Positions 1 through 9,268 of a stretch of 64,000 bases of DNA are shown here, one piece after another. A model generated the notes under the pieces. The model saw only the letters and a program-made list of their open reading frames with translations, was not told the DNA's origin and ran no database searches. The stretch covers positions 158,501-222,500 of the forward strand of contig JAANYP010006939.1 in assembly GCA_020465985.1 (NCBI GenBank). The letters are read 5' to 3'. A program made the translations under genes and the position numbers. Source of the stretch: Centrapalus pauciflorus. Its lineage: Eukaryota; Streptophyta; Magnoliopsida; Asterales; Asteraceae. Numbering within the stretch: position 1 is the first letter of the stretch; each line of letters opens with the position of its first letter.

Positions 1-1166
1 TGGTACTTCCTAGCATCAGACCTCCAACCTTCATGGAAGAAGATAGGCTGATCATTCAGCTTTTGCAGGTCGTCCTTCGATAGATTTATTAGGTGTAACG
101 GATCATACATTTGCAAAATCACTTTGTCTTCTGTATCCTCCATTATTGCTTCAGCAGTTTCATTATCAACGTACCACCACTTCATGTAACTCAAAACATC
201 TTGTGGCATCGTCTTCATGGGCACTCTCTTCAAACACTTTACGGGCTTGTACACCATTCTGGCCCATGGTCTACCTGTATGAGGATTTATTCTTGATGCG
301 TCCTCGACTCTCTTCCCAGTTCTTGGATTGAGCCTTTCAAATTTCCCTGACCGACCCTCTTTCCTAATAATCTTTGCAATTACTTCAGCATAAGGGTCGT
401 CACCAATATTTATCAGCTCTTTCCATGCCAATTTTTTCACTCTAACCTTCGGCAATGTATTGAAAACTTTAAGCGTTCGCCTTAGGTATTGAAGACCATC
501 TCTCCTTTTCAATATAAACAGCTGCAGTTCTCGGTCAAAGAACCAGCTTATAATGCCTCCTGAGAGATTTTATGCACCAGGAACCCTCATTTTCTTTTTC
601 ATTTTCGGCTTTTCTTTCTTTTCTTCCTTCTTGAACCACAAACTCAGTAAAGCAGCCCTAGAAGGCTCTTTTTCTGCTCTTTCAAGTTCAATATCTTCGA
701 CCGAGGCTATCTTGATTTCATCTATATCAATCACATTGTGATTATCTTGCACATACAACTCAGTGATAGGTTGTGAATTTACGATCACCTCGTTGACATT
801 ATCGTCCTCGTCTTCTATCACTTCGTCAGATCGCCAATCAACAATATCCTCCGGAACGAATTCTCCTTCTTCCAATTCCTCTACATCATCTTCTTCATCA
901 AAATCCATTATTTCTTCCTCAATGTCTCTCAAGGCGTCTATCATATTAGTTTCATCGTTCTTTGAAGAGCCCGCCTCACCACCTTCTCCTCCTTGAACAT
1001 CAACCTGACTAGGCTCCCCCTGAACTTCGGCATATAGAGCAGCAGGAAAATCTACTGGCTCATTCTCTTTCTGTGCATCAGGATCATCGCCTTCGTCATC
1101 ATTTACCCTTCTTGGCTCCTCACTATCCTTGCAACTCGTCTCCCCCTGAGCCTTAAGATTTTTCAT
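1..1166 (-). pseudogene. Copia-1 extra ORF (ORF3), C-terminal part
   Basis: Continuation of the extra ORF downstream of pol. The segment 570-1166 opens with a very acidic stretch (runs such as DEEDDVEELEEGE) and a Lys-rich tail. It is closed by an in-frame TAA at 570-572, after which the same frame stays open to base 1. The later part encodes a basic region followed by motifs such as YMKWWYVDN and FFHEGWRSD. It is joined to the upstream segment (1153-2019) by a one-base shift near 1160: dropping one A from the A-run at the overlap puts both in frame. No enzymatic motif is visible and the function is unknown. The C terminus of the Copia-3 ORF3 (60745-61296) is a looser relative. Confidence 0.6.
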
Positions 1167-2019
1167 TGAGCTGCTCGAGGAGGGACCTCATGGTTCTGAT
1201 CTCAGCAGCCTGATCAGCGACAAATGTCTTGAATTCCAGATTTTCTTGATCAATCTTTGCATTATGCTCCTGAAGCTCGCTGACTGCTTTTGTGAGTTGG
1301 AATATTTGGACTGTCTGGAAGTCTACCTTGCTTTTCAGCTCTGAGAAACGCTGGTTGTCTGTGAAGGTGGATGAAGTGGATGGAATTGATGTGATTGGTG
1401 ACGGCGTGATTGGTGGTTGAACAGATTGTTGAGCGGATTGAATCTCAGGCTCGAAAGCAGAGGCAGACGAAGCTCCCTGCATAAACCTGTGCCTTTTGGC
1501 CCTTTGTCGAGGTACTAAAGGTACTACTTCCTCTTCTTCATAATCTGAGTCATCTGACTCCCTTGAAGCTCTTTTCCTTCTAACCTCTTCCTCAACCACA
1601 ACTAATCTTGATCCATATGTCCCTATGTGAATGGACGGATCTGCAGTTACAGTATCTGGGGCCTCAACTTCAATCTCTTCAGCTTCTTCTGACTCAGAAT
1701 CAGAAGATGACTCAGCGTCGCCTGCTTCTTCAGGTTGATAATCATCAATCTGCTTAAAGATGTCAACTTCTCCTTCTAAAGGTTCAAGAAGTTCTCCAAC
1801 AAGCTCAGCAGTGATTTCCTCATTAGCATTCGAACCAGCTGCCCAAATCTCTTCCAACGTCTGAAGTGTCGGATCAGATACAAGTGGTGCATTTGACGGA
1901 CCAGCCTCTTCCGGCTCTTGAGCTTGGCTTGTAGAAGGCCTATCAGCCTGTATTTGTCTCGCAGATGACCTTTGCCGCCTCCTCTGTTGCTGAGGCCTTG
2001 GTTATGGCGGTGGTTGTTG
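1153..2019 (-). pseudogene. Copia-1 ORF3, middle low-complexity and coiled-coil part
   Basis: Same frame as the N-terminal part, but separated from it by two in-frame stops (near 2018 and 2003) in a Gln/Pro-rich stretch. Two acidic, Ser-rich patches and a basic RKRAS-type patch are followed by a heptad-like segment (LKSKVDFQTVQIFQLTKAV and onward) that looks like a coiled coil. The segment ends at a TAA at 1153. An ORF can be opened at 1857 only with a non-ATG codon, so this is best read as the middle of one broken protein rather than a separate gene. Acidic hinge plus coiled coil is also the pattern of the Copia-3 ORF3. Confidence 0.6.
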
Positions 2020-2853
2020 CTAAGGCTGCTGTGGAACCTGTAAATCCCCTGCCCAGTTGGCACCTTCAGGGACTACAAAATCAGGATTGATCACTGCACC
2101 AAAAAGAGGTGCTGCCACTGGCCTAGCCAGTCTTCCTCTATGAGCTGAGCAATCTGCAAAAATTCGTTTCTCTATGACAACAACGCTTTGAATTTCGTTC
2201 TGCTGTGGCAGGTTTGGCAGGAAATGTCTGATCAGCATTATAACGAATCTTGGGTAAAGCAGAAATCTTTCTCTGTCTAGAGCTGTTATTTGTTGAACAA
2301 ACTCGGTGAAGAACATCTCTGAGAAGCTAAACCTTTGATTGTACACCAACGCTATCAACTCAGACTGAATCTTCGATACAATGTAATCGATGCATGCTTT
2401 CTTGGCAGCAAAGCATACCATAGAAACGTGTGCCAAATATCGCCATTGTCCTATAAGCCCACTCTTCATGTAAGAAGACTTAGCCACGTCGAGGCTGTAC
2501 CCCATTCTAACAAAAGCGGCCTGCCTGATTGACAACCGGAAGTCAATCGGCCCATTCTCTTGTTCCTGAGATCCAAGCTGCAAAACTTGACGTAGCATAT
2601 CGGCTGAAAACACTAGAGGGTGTCCAGCTACCCTCGTCCTTAGTACTGTCGGAGTAACAGTACAGTCCACTTGCAAATGATCCCAAAACTGACGAACGTA
2701 AGGGATGACTATCTGAATGTTATGGGATAGAGCATATGCAATCCTCGATCCAATTAGAAAATCCAGCATCTGGCGGTAGGCTTGAGCCTCTGGAATCGCA
2801 TGGCCAGGAGAGATGACCATGTTATGCTTGGGAACAAAGATTCTATCAGCCAT
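2020..2853 (-). CDS. Copia-1 ORF3 N-terminal domain (plant putative-transposon-protein type)
   Basis: About 277 residues from the MADRIF start; an upstream in-frame ATG at 2871 would add six residues. The domain resembles the protein often encoded after copia pol in plant genomes. It shares an ordered set of motifs with the Copia-3 ORF3 at 58556: a DFL..S.I.YA motif, then QFW, a GHP or GNP motif, an RMGY or EIGY motif, a W(R/K)YL(A/V)H motif, and an ERFLLYPRF-like motif near the end. No catalytic motif is apparent and its role is unknown. Such ORFs are sometimes compared with envelope-like genes of Sireviruses, but I see no signal peptide or membrane segment here. It ends at a stop near 2018 in a Gln-Pro stretch. 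Confidence 0.65.
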   Translation of the reverse strand: MADRIFVPKHNMVISPGHAIPEAQAYRQMLDFLIGSRIAYALSHNIQIVIPYVRQFWDHLQVDCTVTPTVLRTRVAGHPLVFSADMLRQVLQLGSQEQENGPIDFRLSIRQAAFVRMGYSLDVAKSSYMKSGLIGQWRYLAHVSMVCFAAKKACIDYIVSKIQSELIALVYNQRFSFSEMFFTEFVQQITALDRERFLLYPRFVIMLIRHFLPNLPQQNEIQSVVVIEKRIFADCSAHRGRLARPVAAPLFGAVINPDFVVPEGANWAGDLQVPQQP

Positions 2854-3093
2854 GTCTGCACAATACAGCATATAAGATATTAGAATTATTAAAAAGAAAT
2901 AAACTTGTTTAAATTCAAATTTGTTTTATTTTGAACTTGTATAAGTACAAAATCCAACACTTATGAATTTCTACAAGTTTAATTTAAATTTTAATCAAAT
3001 TATTCGAACATAATGACAAATTCGAACAACAAATTCGAGAGACCACTCATTCGAGTTTAATGACTTATTCGAGTTTAGTGACAAACTCGAATC

Positions 3094-3682
3094 TAAGGAT
3101 GTGTGGAATGACCGGAAAACCGAACCGAAACCAAAACTGAACCGGAACCGGAACCGATTGGAACCGAATTTTAGTATTCGGTTCGGTTATCGGTTCTTAT
3201 AATTTTTAATTTTCGGTTATCGGTTATTCGGTTAACGGTTCTGCGGGTTTCGGTTATATCGGGTATGGAACCAAGAATTCGAAAAGTCCATGGCATGGAT
3301 ACCAAGAAAATTTAAAAACCCATGATGAGAATTGTGAAAAACAAAAGATTATTTGATGGTTGTCTTCCTCAATTCTCACCATACCTAACACTTGGAAGAA
3401 TTAATTGCATTGATCAAATCCACTTTGTTCTAAAAACAAGCAATTTTTAAAATACAATCAATAATTAAGAATATATCACTATATTTAAAGAAGTAATTCA
3501 GAATGATATTTTATCAAGATTTACATTCAATAAAACGTTAACCAAAAGCAATCTAGATTTGAAAACCCATTAGGAATTTTTCAGGTTGAAAATCCATACT
3601 TCACGTTGACATTCATAACAAAAATATTTTTTTTGGCAAAAGTATAATAAAACGTTAATCGTGTTTTTTTGTTTATATCTTG

Positions 3683-3763
<81 letters not shown>

Positions 3764-3978
3764 ATATATATATATATATAAAAGTATATATATATTTTTT
3801 GCAAATTTTGGTTCTAATCGGTTCCATACCCGAAAAACCCATACCATAACCGAACCGGAACCGGAACCGTGTTACAATTATTGGTTCGGTTATCGGTTCT
3901 TACAATCTTCAATTTTCGGTTTCGGTTAAATCGGTTTCGGTTCGGTTCGGTCCGGTTCCGGAACCGTTTACATCCCTA
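3094..3978. mobile_element. Non-autonomous hAT (Ac/Ds-like) element, 885 bp
   Basis: The left end reads TAAGGATG and the right end reads CATCCCTA, an imperfect terminal inverted repeat like that of Ac/Ds (TAGGGATG). The element is flanked by a perfect 8-bp direct repeat CTCGAATC at 3086-3093 and 3979-3986; hAT transposases make 8-bp duplications. Subterminal regions are packed with AACCGAACCGGAACC-type repeats in opposite orientation at the two ends (about 3110-3270 and 3830-3970), which would let the ends pair. There is no transposase ORF, so it depends on an autonomous relative. The interior holds a long TA microsatellite. It interrupts the Copia-1 spacer. Confidence 0.85.
3688..3796. repeat. 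(TA)n microsatellite with a (TG)n interruption
   Basis: A nearly pure TA run from about 3688 to 3755 is followed by GTGTGTG, then TA again to about 3780 and a short degenerate tail. It lies inside the hAT element. Apparent ORFs across it encode only alternating Tyr-Ile and are not genes. The tract can extrude a hairpin, and its length in the assembly may be unreliable. Confidence 0.95.
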
Positions 3979-5144
3979 CTCGAATCTAGCCAAGAACAAA
4001 CTCGAAGGAGTCGGTCAATTTAATCACAATACTCCAAGATTTTAACCATTTTAGACGTAGAAAATCACATCTACTAGTCCTAATAGGTTCTAATCAAAGA
4101 TATTTGTAATCAATTTGACATTTCATCGATTTAAAGTTTGTTATTTTGAACTACAAACTTTCTACCATTAAAACTTAAAAATCCTTTAATTTTGGCTCAA
4201 ATGGAGTCTAACACCACCTAAATCTTGTACAACACTATTGATTATACCTAGATTTGTTGGTAATCTCGAACACAAATGGACAAAAGTCGAGAAATAGTGT
4301 GAAACTCGAAAATCGGCAAATTCGAAGGAACAAACTCGAGATCGCTGGTGATAAACTCGAAGGGTCAAAGTCGAAGGTAGGTCGTTAATGACCATCACTG
4401 TTGACCTATTTATACCAACCTTCTTCGAGTTTGATACCTTTCTCGAGTTTACTGTCAAACTTGAGGCCCTGCCAAATTCGAATGTATATTCGAATTTTGC
4501 TTAGACTCGAAGTTAATCTGAAATTTTTTGAAAATTTCGAAAATCTTTGAATTACATACAACTTTTTCAACCTTTTCGTGTAACGGACTAAACTATGCCA
4601 AATCTTTTACCCTAAGCAATGGATTTTTACGCAATGTTTATTTTATTCAACTAGGAGTGCACCCTCAGTAATTTTTACCTTTTTCCTAAGTAAAATTAAA
4701 ATTCAAATAAAGTAAAAATAGAATAAAATTAAATTAAATTAAAGTTAAAATTTTGAACAAAAAATAAACTTAGACTAACCTACACTATTTAAAAATTACA
4801 ACCTATACTAAAAACTTAACAGAATATTATTGACGAGCATAGTCAAAGAAAGGTTCAATCAGATAGCGGCGTCAAATACACACTTTCAGTACTTAAACTT
4901 TCACACTTACGAATTTTTGATTCCTTTGATTGTTTGTCATGACATACATTTCTAGCCGATTGTTGGTATTATTTTCCATTTAAAAATGTTACATTTCGGA
5001 ATATTCCTTGGCCTTTTTATTTTTCATGAGATTATCTTACGTGACTCATACATAGACATACTTTTATGATCAAGGCATACATACAATGATTTTAACTTTT
5101 TGGTATTTGCAAACATTCTTTAAAAGACAAACATCGGACACAGA

Positions 5145-5322
5145 CTTGTATTTACATACAACAAAGTGTCTTAGTTTGTCTTAAGGTTTATTTTTAAAGC
5201 TAGCAAGACAGCGGTGACAGGTCTGTACCGACGTACAACAAAGCGACATGTCTTGCGAAGTCGAATCAAAACAGAGGCAACAGGTCTGTACTTACGTACA
5301 ACAGAGTTACATGTTTTGACTC
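5145..5322. repeat. Degenerate tandem repeat, about three units of 65 bp
   Basis: Three diverged units carry the pattern ACAG-C-TGTA, then a TACGTACAACA-type core, then a CATGT-TTG-type ending, starting near 5149, 5218 and 5281. The last two are clearest (ACAGGTCTGTACC and ACAGGTCTGTACT followed by CGTACAACA). They lie in the Copia-1 spacer. No function is evident. Confidence 0.6.
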
Positions 5323-5873
5323 TCAACTCAGTATAATTTTTCTATTCTTTTCATTTTAAGATGTATCTGATGTTGCTATACATCCCCAGAAAGTTTGCAT
5401 ACCTCATTTAGAATCAATGTCTGTATGTCTCTAACATAAAAATTAAGACCGCTTGGTCATACATTTAAGTTAGTGACACGTTTGACTATTTCTTGAATAT
5501 TTTATTAGCCTTGAGACGCCCTATATGTGTTATGCCTACCAACATATCTAACTAGATGATGTATAACACTTAGAATTTTAGGTGCATTATGTGTGAAAGC
5601 TTAACACTTAGAGATTGTAAAGACTGTGCTAATTTTCGTCACTTTGAACCTATGCATCTAAGACTTTAACTCTTTTTCTGATATTCTCTTCTTTTTTTTG
5701 AACTTTTTATGGTTTTCTCTCTTTTTTCTTTTGTTTTTCATAAGTAAAAGTAAGAAAATATAATAGCCTACTAACTTACTAAAAAAGGAAACTATCCTAA
5801 GTTACCATACTTACTATAAAAGGAAAGAAAGACTACTGCTATAAAAAAATAAAATTCTACTAAGGTCAATTCA

Positions 5874-6798
5874 TTATGGATTACGCATTCCATTTAGTTG
5901 AATCAAATACTCAAAACCTGACTTATCAAAAGCTTTGGTAAATAAATCAGCATTATTATCATCCGTTGCCACTTTTACCAGTTTGATTAAGTTCTTTTCA
6001 GCACAATCACGTACAATCACGTATAAAATGATGTCTTATGTCTATGTGCTTTGTTTTATTATGTTTAACTGGATTATTAGTTATGGCAATTGTTGACTGG
6101 TTATCTATCCTAATAGGAGTATGAGTATAAGTTAAACCGTAATCCCGCAATTGTTGTTGTATCCACAGAACCTGTGAACAGCAACTACCAGCAGCAACGT
6201 ATTCGGCCTCGCACGTTGACACGGCTACCGAAGTCTGTTTCTTGCATTGCCAGGAAACGAGTCTCCCTCCTAGGAACTGACAACCTCCAGTTGTTGACTT
6301 GCGCGTCAAGCTGCATCCTCCGTAGTCTGAATCCGTGAACGCCTCCAATTCCAGATCGCCCTCCGCGTGATACCAAAGTCCCAGCTTCGGTTTCGACTTG
6401 AGGTATCGTAGAATCCGCTTCACAGCTTTCATGTGCATCTCTTTCGGATTAGCTTGAAACCTTGCACAAATACAAACAGCAAACATAATATCAGGTCTTG
6501 AAGCAGTTAAATACATAAGTGACCCAATCATGGCCCGATATAAAGTCGGATCCACATCGGTATCACTTTCAGTACTCGGTCCGAGATTATGATTCACTTG
6601 AATCGGCGTGCTGAAATAAGCTGTCAATTTTGTTCCTTCCATCCCGAAGCGCTCTAATATGTCGTAGACATACTTCGTCTGATGGATAAACATCCCCTCC
6701 TTCTTTTGGTCAACTTGCAAACCCAAAAAGAAATTCAACTCACCCATTGCACTCATCTCGAATTTTGATTTCATCACCTTCTCAAAATCCTTGCACAT
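5874..6798 (-). pseudogene. Copia-1 RT C-terminus and RNase H
   Basis: Encodes the end of reverse transcriptase (MGELNFFLGLQ, YRAMIGSLMYLTASRPDI) and the copia RNase H: a TDSDYGGC first aspartate, STTGG, a CEAEY motif with the catalytic glutamate, and a KHIDIRHHFIRD C-terminal motif. A frameshift near 6005-6010 separates the main ORF (6007-6798) from the last roughly 43 codons, which end in an ADLFTKAF motif and a TAA at 5874-5876. In the other direction an in-frame TAA at 6799-6801 and a TAG at 6847-6849 bracket the RT active-site motif YVDD (about 6825-6840). RNase H removes the RNA strand after first-strand synthesis. Confidence 0.85.
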
Positions 6799-6846
6799 TT
6801 ACTCGGTTGATGATCCAAAGATGATATCATCGACGTACACTTGTAC

Positions 6847-8298
6847 CTAGATGAAGTGTTCTCCCTTTCGCATTACGAACAGCGTACTGTCTATCCTTCC
6901 TCTTTCAAACCCATTTTCTAACAGATGGTTGGATAGAGTCTCGTACCATGCCCTTGGTGCTTGATGCAATCCATACAGAGCCTTATCTAATCGATATACT
7001 CTGTCTGGATATTTCGGATCAGTAAACCCGGGCGGTTGTTCTACATACACCAGCTCCTTCACTTTCCCATAAAGGAAAGCACTCTTAACGTCTAGCTGAT
7101 AAACCTTAAATCCCTTGAAGGAAGCAAAAGCCAGAAACAAACGAATTGCTTCCAACCTTGCTACTGGCGCGAACACCACATTGTAATCGATTCCCTCCTC
7201 TTGGTTGAAACCCTTTACAACTAACCTTGCCTTGTTGCGAGTGACTATACCCCGATCGTCTCTTTTGCACTTAAAAACCCATTTGGTTCCTATTGCTATT
7301 TCCCCTCGAGGTAACGGAACTAACTCCCACACTTCTAGTTTCCTAAATTGTGACAGATCTTCTTGCATCGCTTCAACCCAAGAGTTATCTTTTAGTGCCA
7401 TTTGCACGTTTTTCGGCTCTACTTGAGAGATGAAACAAGAATAGAGGCAGGTATGAAAGGCCTCGGAGTCATTTATCATCAACAACAACACAGTGTTGTT
7501 ATTTAAACTACTCCTAGTCCTGACACCCGCATTAGGATTTCCTATGATGCTTTCTATAGGATGGTTTTTGTTGATCCTAGATGTCTCTATCTCGTCAACT
7601 CTCAGATTATCTCCTAAATTTGATCCTATTTCACCTAACGGGGGAACGACCTTAGATTCCACATTTTCTTCCTTGTGGACAGTTTCCTCAGAGTTGGTAT
7701 TTGTTGTATGAGTCTGATTCTCATTTGTAGGTGCTTCTGAATCAGTGACTTCTAGAGATCCATCTTCAGTTGAAGTAGGCTCGGATGTTGATTGAAATGT
7801 GGTCCTCGGAAAGCTATGACCCTCGTCATTCAGATTCAACGTCGCCATATCCTTTTCGATGGTACCTGAATTTTCATACAAAGGAATGTTAAATGACTCA
7901 AACAGTTTGTCATAGTCAAATATCCATTCCGGACCTGTTTGGGGTTCATGTGTATAACTTGTGACTTCAATATTATACACAATCTCTACTGTACCATTAG
8001 TTTTGTTAAAAACCTGTTTGTTTGGTGAGTTCGCCACATAACTTAGGAAGTATCCTTCGTCAGCCTTTTCACCAAACTTAGGTTGATGTTTTCTTCTTAA
8101 TAAAGTACATGGTACCCCAAAAGGTTCGAAGCCAGTTAAATTAGGTGGCCGTTTATTCAAAATTTCATAATAGGTTTTGTTCAAAGATTTGACAGTAAGG
8201 ACCCGGTTTAAAATATGACATGCGGTATTCACTGCCCCCCCCCAAAACATGGTAGGAAGCTTTGAATCCGAAAGCATGGTCCTTGCTGCCTCAATCAA
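6847..8298 (-). CDS. Copia-1 integrase C-terminus and reverse transcriptase
   Basis: A 483-codon open segment. It begins in the integrase core just after the catalytic glutamate (EAARTMLSDSKLP), passes through the FGVPCT and KFGEKADEGYF motifs of the integrase C-terminal region, then an acidic, Ser/Thr-rich linker. RT begins around AMQEDLSQF, with IGTKWVFKCKRD, NKARLVVKGF, APVARLEAIRL, QLDVKSAFLYG and ALYGLHQAPRAWY. It stops just before YVDD. A poly-C run at about 8236 lies within the INT part. The open frame is long for a decayed element, but the product would lack the RT active site. Confidence 0.85.
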   Translation of the reverse strand: MIEAARTMLSDSKLPTMFWGGAVNTACHILNRVLTVKSLNKTYYEILNKRPPNLTGFEPFGVPCTLLRRKHQPKFGEKADEGYFLSYVANSPNKQVFNKTNGTVEIVYNIEVTSYTHEPQTGPEWIFDYDKLFESFNIPLYENSGTIEKDMATLNLNDEGHSFPRTTFQSTSEPTSTEDGSLEVTDSEAPTNENQTHTTNTNSEETVHKEENVESKVVPPLGEIGSNLGDNLRVDEIETSRINKNHPIESIIGNPNAGVRTRSSLNNNTVLLLMINDSEAFHTCLYSCFISQVEPKNVQMALKDNSWVEAMQEDLSQFRKLEVWELVPLPRGEIAIGTKWVFKCKRDDRGIVTRNKARLVVKGFNQEEGIDYNVVFAPVARLEAIRLFLAFASFKGFKVYQLDVKSAFLYGKVKELVYVEQPPGFTDPKYPDRVYRLDKALYGLHQAPRAWYETLSNHLLENGFERGRIDSTLFVMRKGEHFI

Positions 8299-9253
8299 TG
8301 TCCTGTTCTTTCGTTCGCCACCCCATTTTGTTGTGGCTCATAGGGTGCACTAAATTGATGCACTATGCCCTTTGATAGGCAATATACACCAAATACAGTG
8401 TTTTTAAACTCTGTTCCATTATCACTACGAAGTCGTTTAACCCTTGTTCTGTAGGAATTCTCCACTTGGTCTAAGAACCCGATGAGCTTGGAAGTCGTTT
8501 TGTCCTTTGTACCTAGAAAGAAAACCCAAGAAAAGCGTGAGTAATCGTCAGTAATAACTAAACAGTACCAACTACCACCTATACTCCTTTTGTTGATTGG
8601 TCCGAAGAGGTCCATATGCAACAAATTGAATGTGGCAGCGATGAAGTTCTGAGTCTTGGATTTGTGCGCCTTCTTATGTTGTTTGCCCTTCTTGCATGGT
8701 AGACACTTATCCTCGAACTGAAAACTCTTCATAGGCACACCTTGCACTAATCCATGTTTCGTAATATAGTTCATCTTTCTCAGGTGCAAGTGTGCCATGC
8801 GTCTGTGCCACAAAACCGACTCCGTCTCTGAAGCTTTAGATAACAAACAGATTGGTCCCATCGAAGATTCAGGCTTGTTCATGTCGAGCATGTACAAGTC
8901 ATTCTTGCTTGGAGCCCTCATCAATATCCACTCTTCAGGTATCTTGAAACCCGGTTTTAGCACCAACGCCTCAGTATCAGTGAACAGTACTGAATTCTTC
9001 TTATCACAGATTTGAGATACACTAATGAGATTATGAACCAGTTTATCAACGTGATAAACTTGATCCAATTTGATCGTCCCATTAGTGACCACTCCAGTAC
9101 CCGTGATGTTTCCTCCCTTATTGCCCGCGAATGATACAAATCCCCGATTCCCCCCTTGAAGTCTGTAAGTAGACTTCTTTCCCTTGTCATGTGCCTGGAG
9201 CACCCACTGTCGACGAACCATTTGTTTTTTAGACCTGTGGTTATCTCCTGCAC
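8295..9253 (-). pseudogene. Copia-1 protease and integrase core
   Basis: The protease begins in one frame (8957-9253) with the retroviral-type aspartic motif DSGCSRHMT. It then shifts frame near 9150 into 8295-9221, which carries the rest of PR (NLISVSQICDKK), the GAG-pre-integrase zinc motif (LWHRRMAHLHLRK then CLPCKKGKQHK) and the integrase core. The first catalytic Asp is in HMDLFGP and the second in SDNGTEF; the Glu region reads QQNGVANER and is truncated by a shift at 8296 into the next segment. PR cleaves Gag-Pol and INT inserts the cDNA. Confidence 0.85.
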
Positions 9254-9268
9254 ATGAAAGAGAATAGG

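Larger units (their letters stand above)
2872..5873. other. Copia-1 spacer between pol and ORF3
   Basis: No protein-coding support is visible. The left part is AT-rich with repeated TTCGAGTTT/TTCGAA motifs (about 3000-3090 and 3985-4520), and the hAT insertion lies between those patches. 4680-4830 is very A/T-rich. 5145-5322 holds a degenerate tandem repeat. Minus-strand purine-rich tracts (plus-strand T/C runs at about 5690-5740) sit just after pol and could be polypurine tracts. I searched it for a second copy of the Copia-1 LTR and saw none. Without the hAT the spacer is about 2.1 kb, much longer than the roughly 380 bases in Copia-3. Confidence 0.6.

Noticed and set aside
763..996. Ser-rich plus-strand ORF
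   Set aside because: Antisense shadow of the acidic region of the Copia-1 ORF3; codon pattern mirrors GAA/GAT-rich coding on the minus strand.
3570..3929. Overlapping ORFs on both strands around the TA tract
   Set aside because: Products are alternating Tyr-Ile from a microsatellite.
2872..5873. A hidden Copia-1 3' LTR in the spacer
   Set aside because: Neither the TGTAAGGTCTTGAC end nor the TGTTGGAACATCC end of the 5' LTR recurs there.
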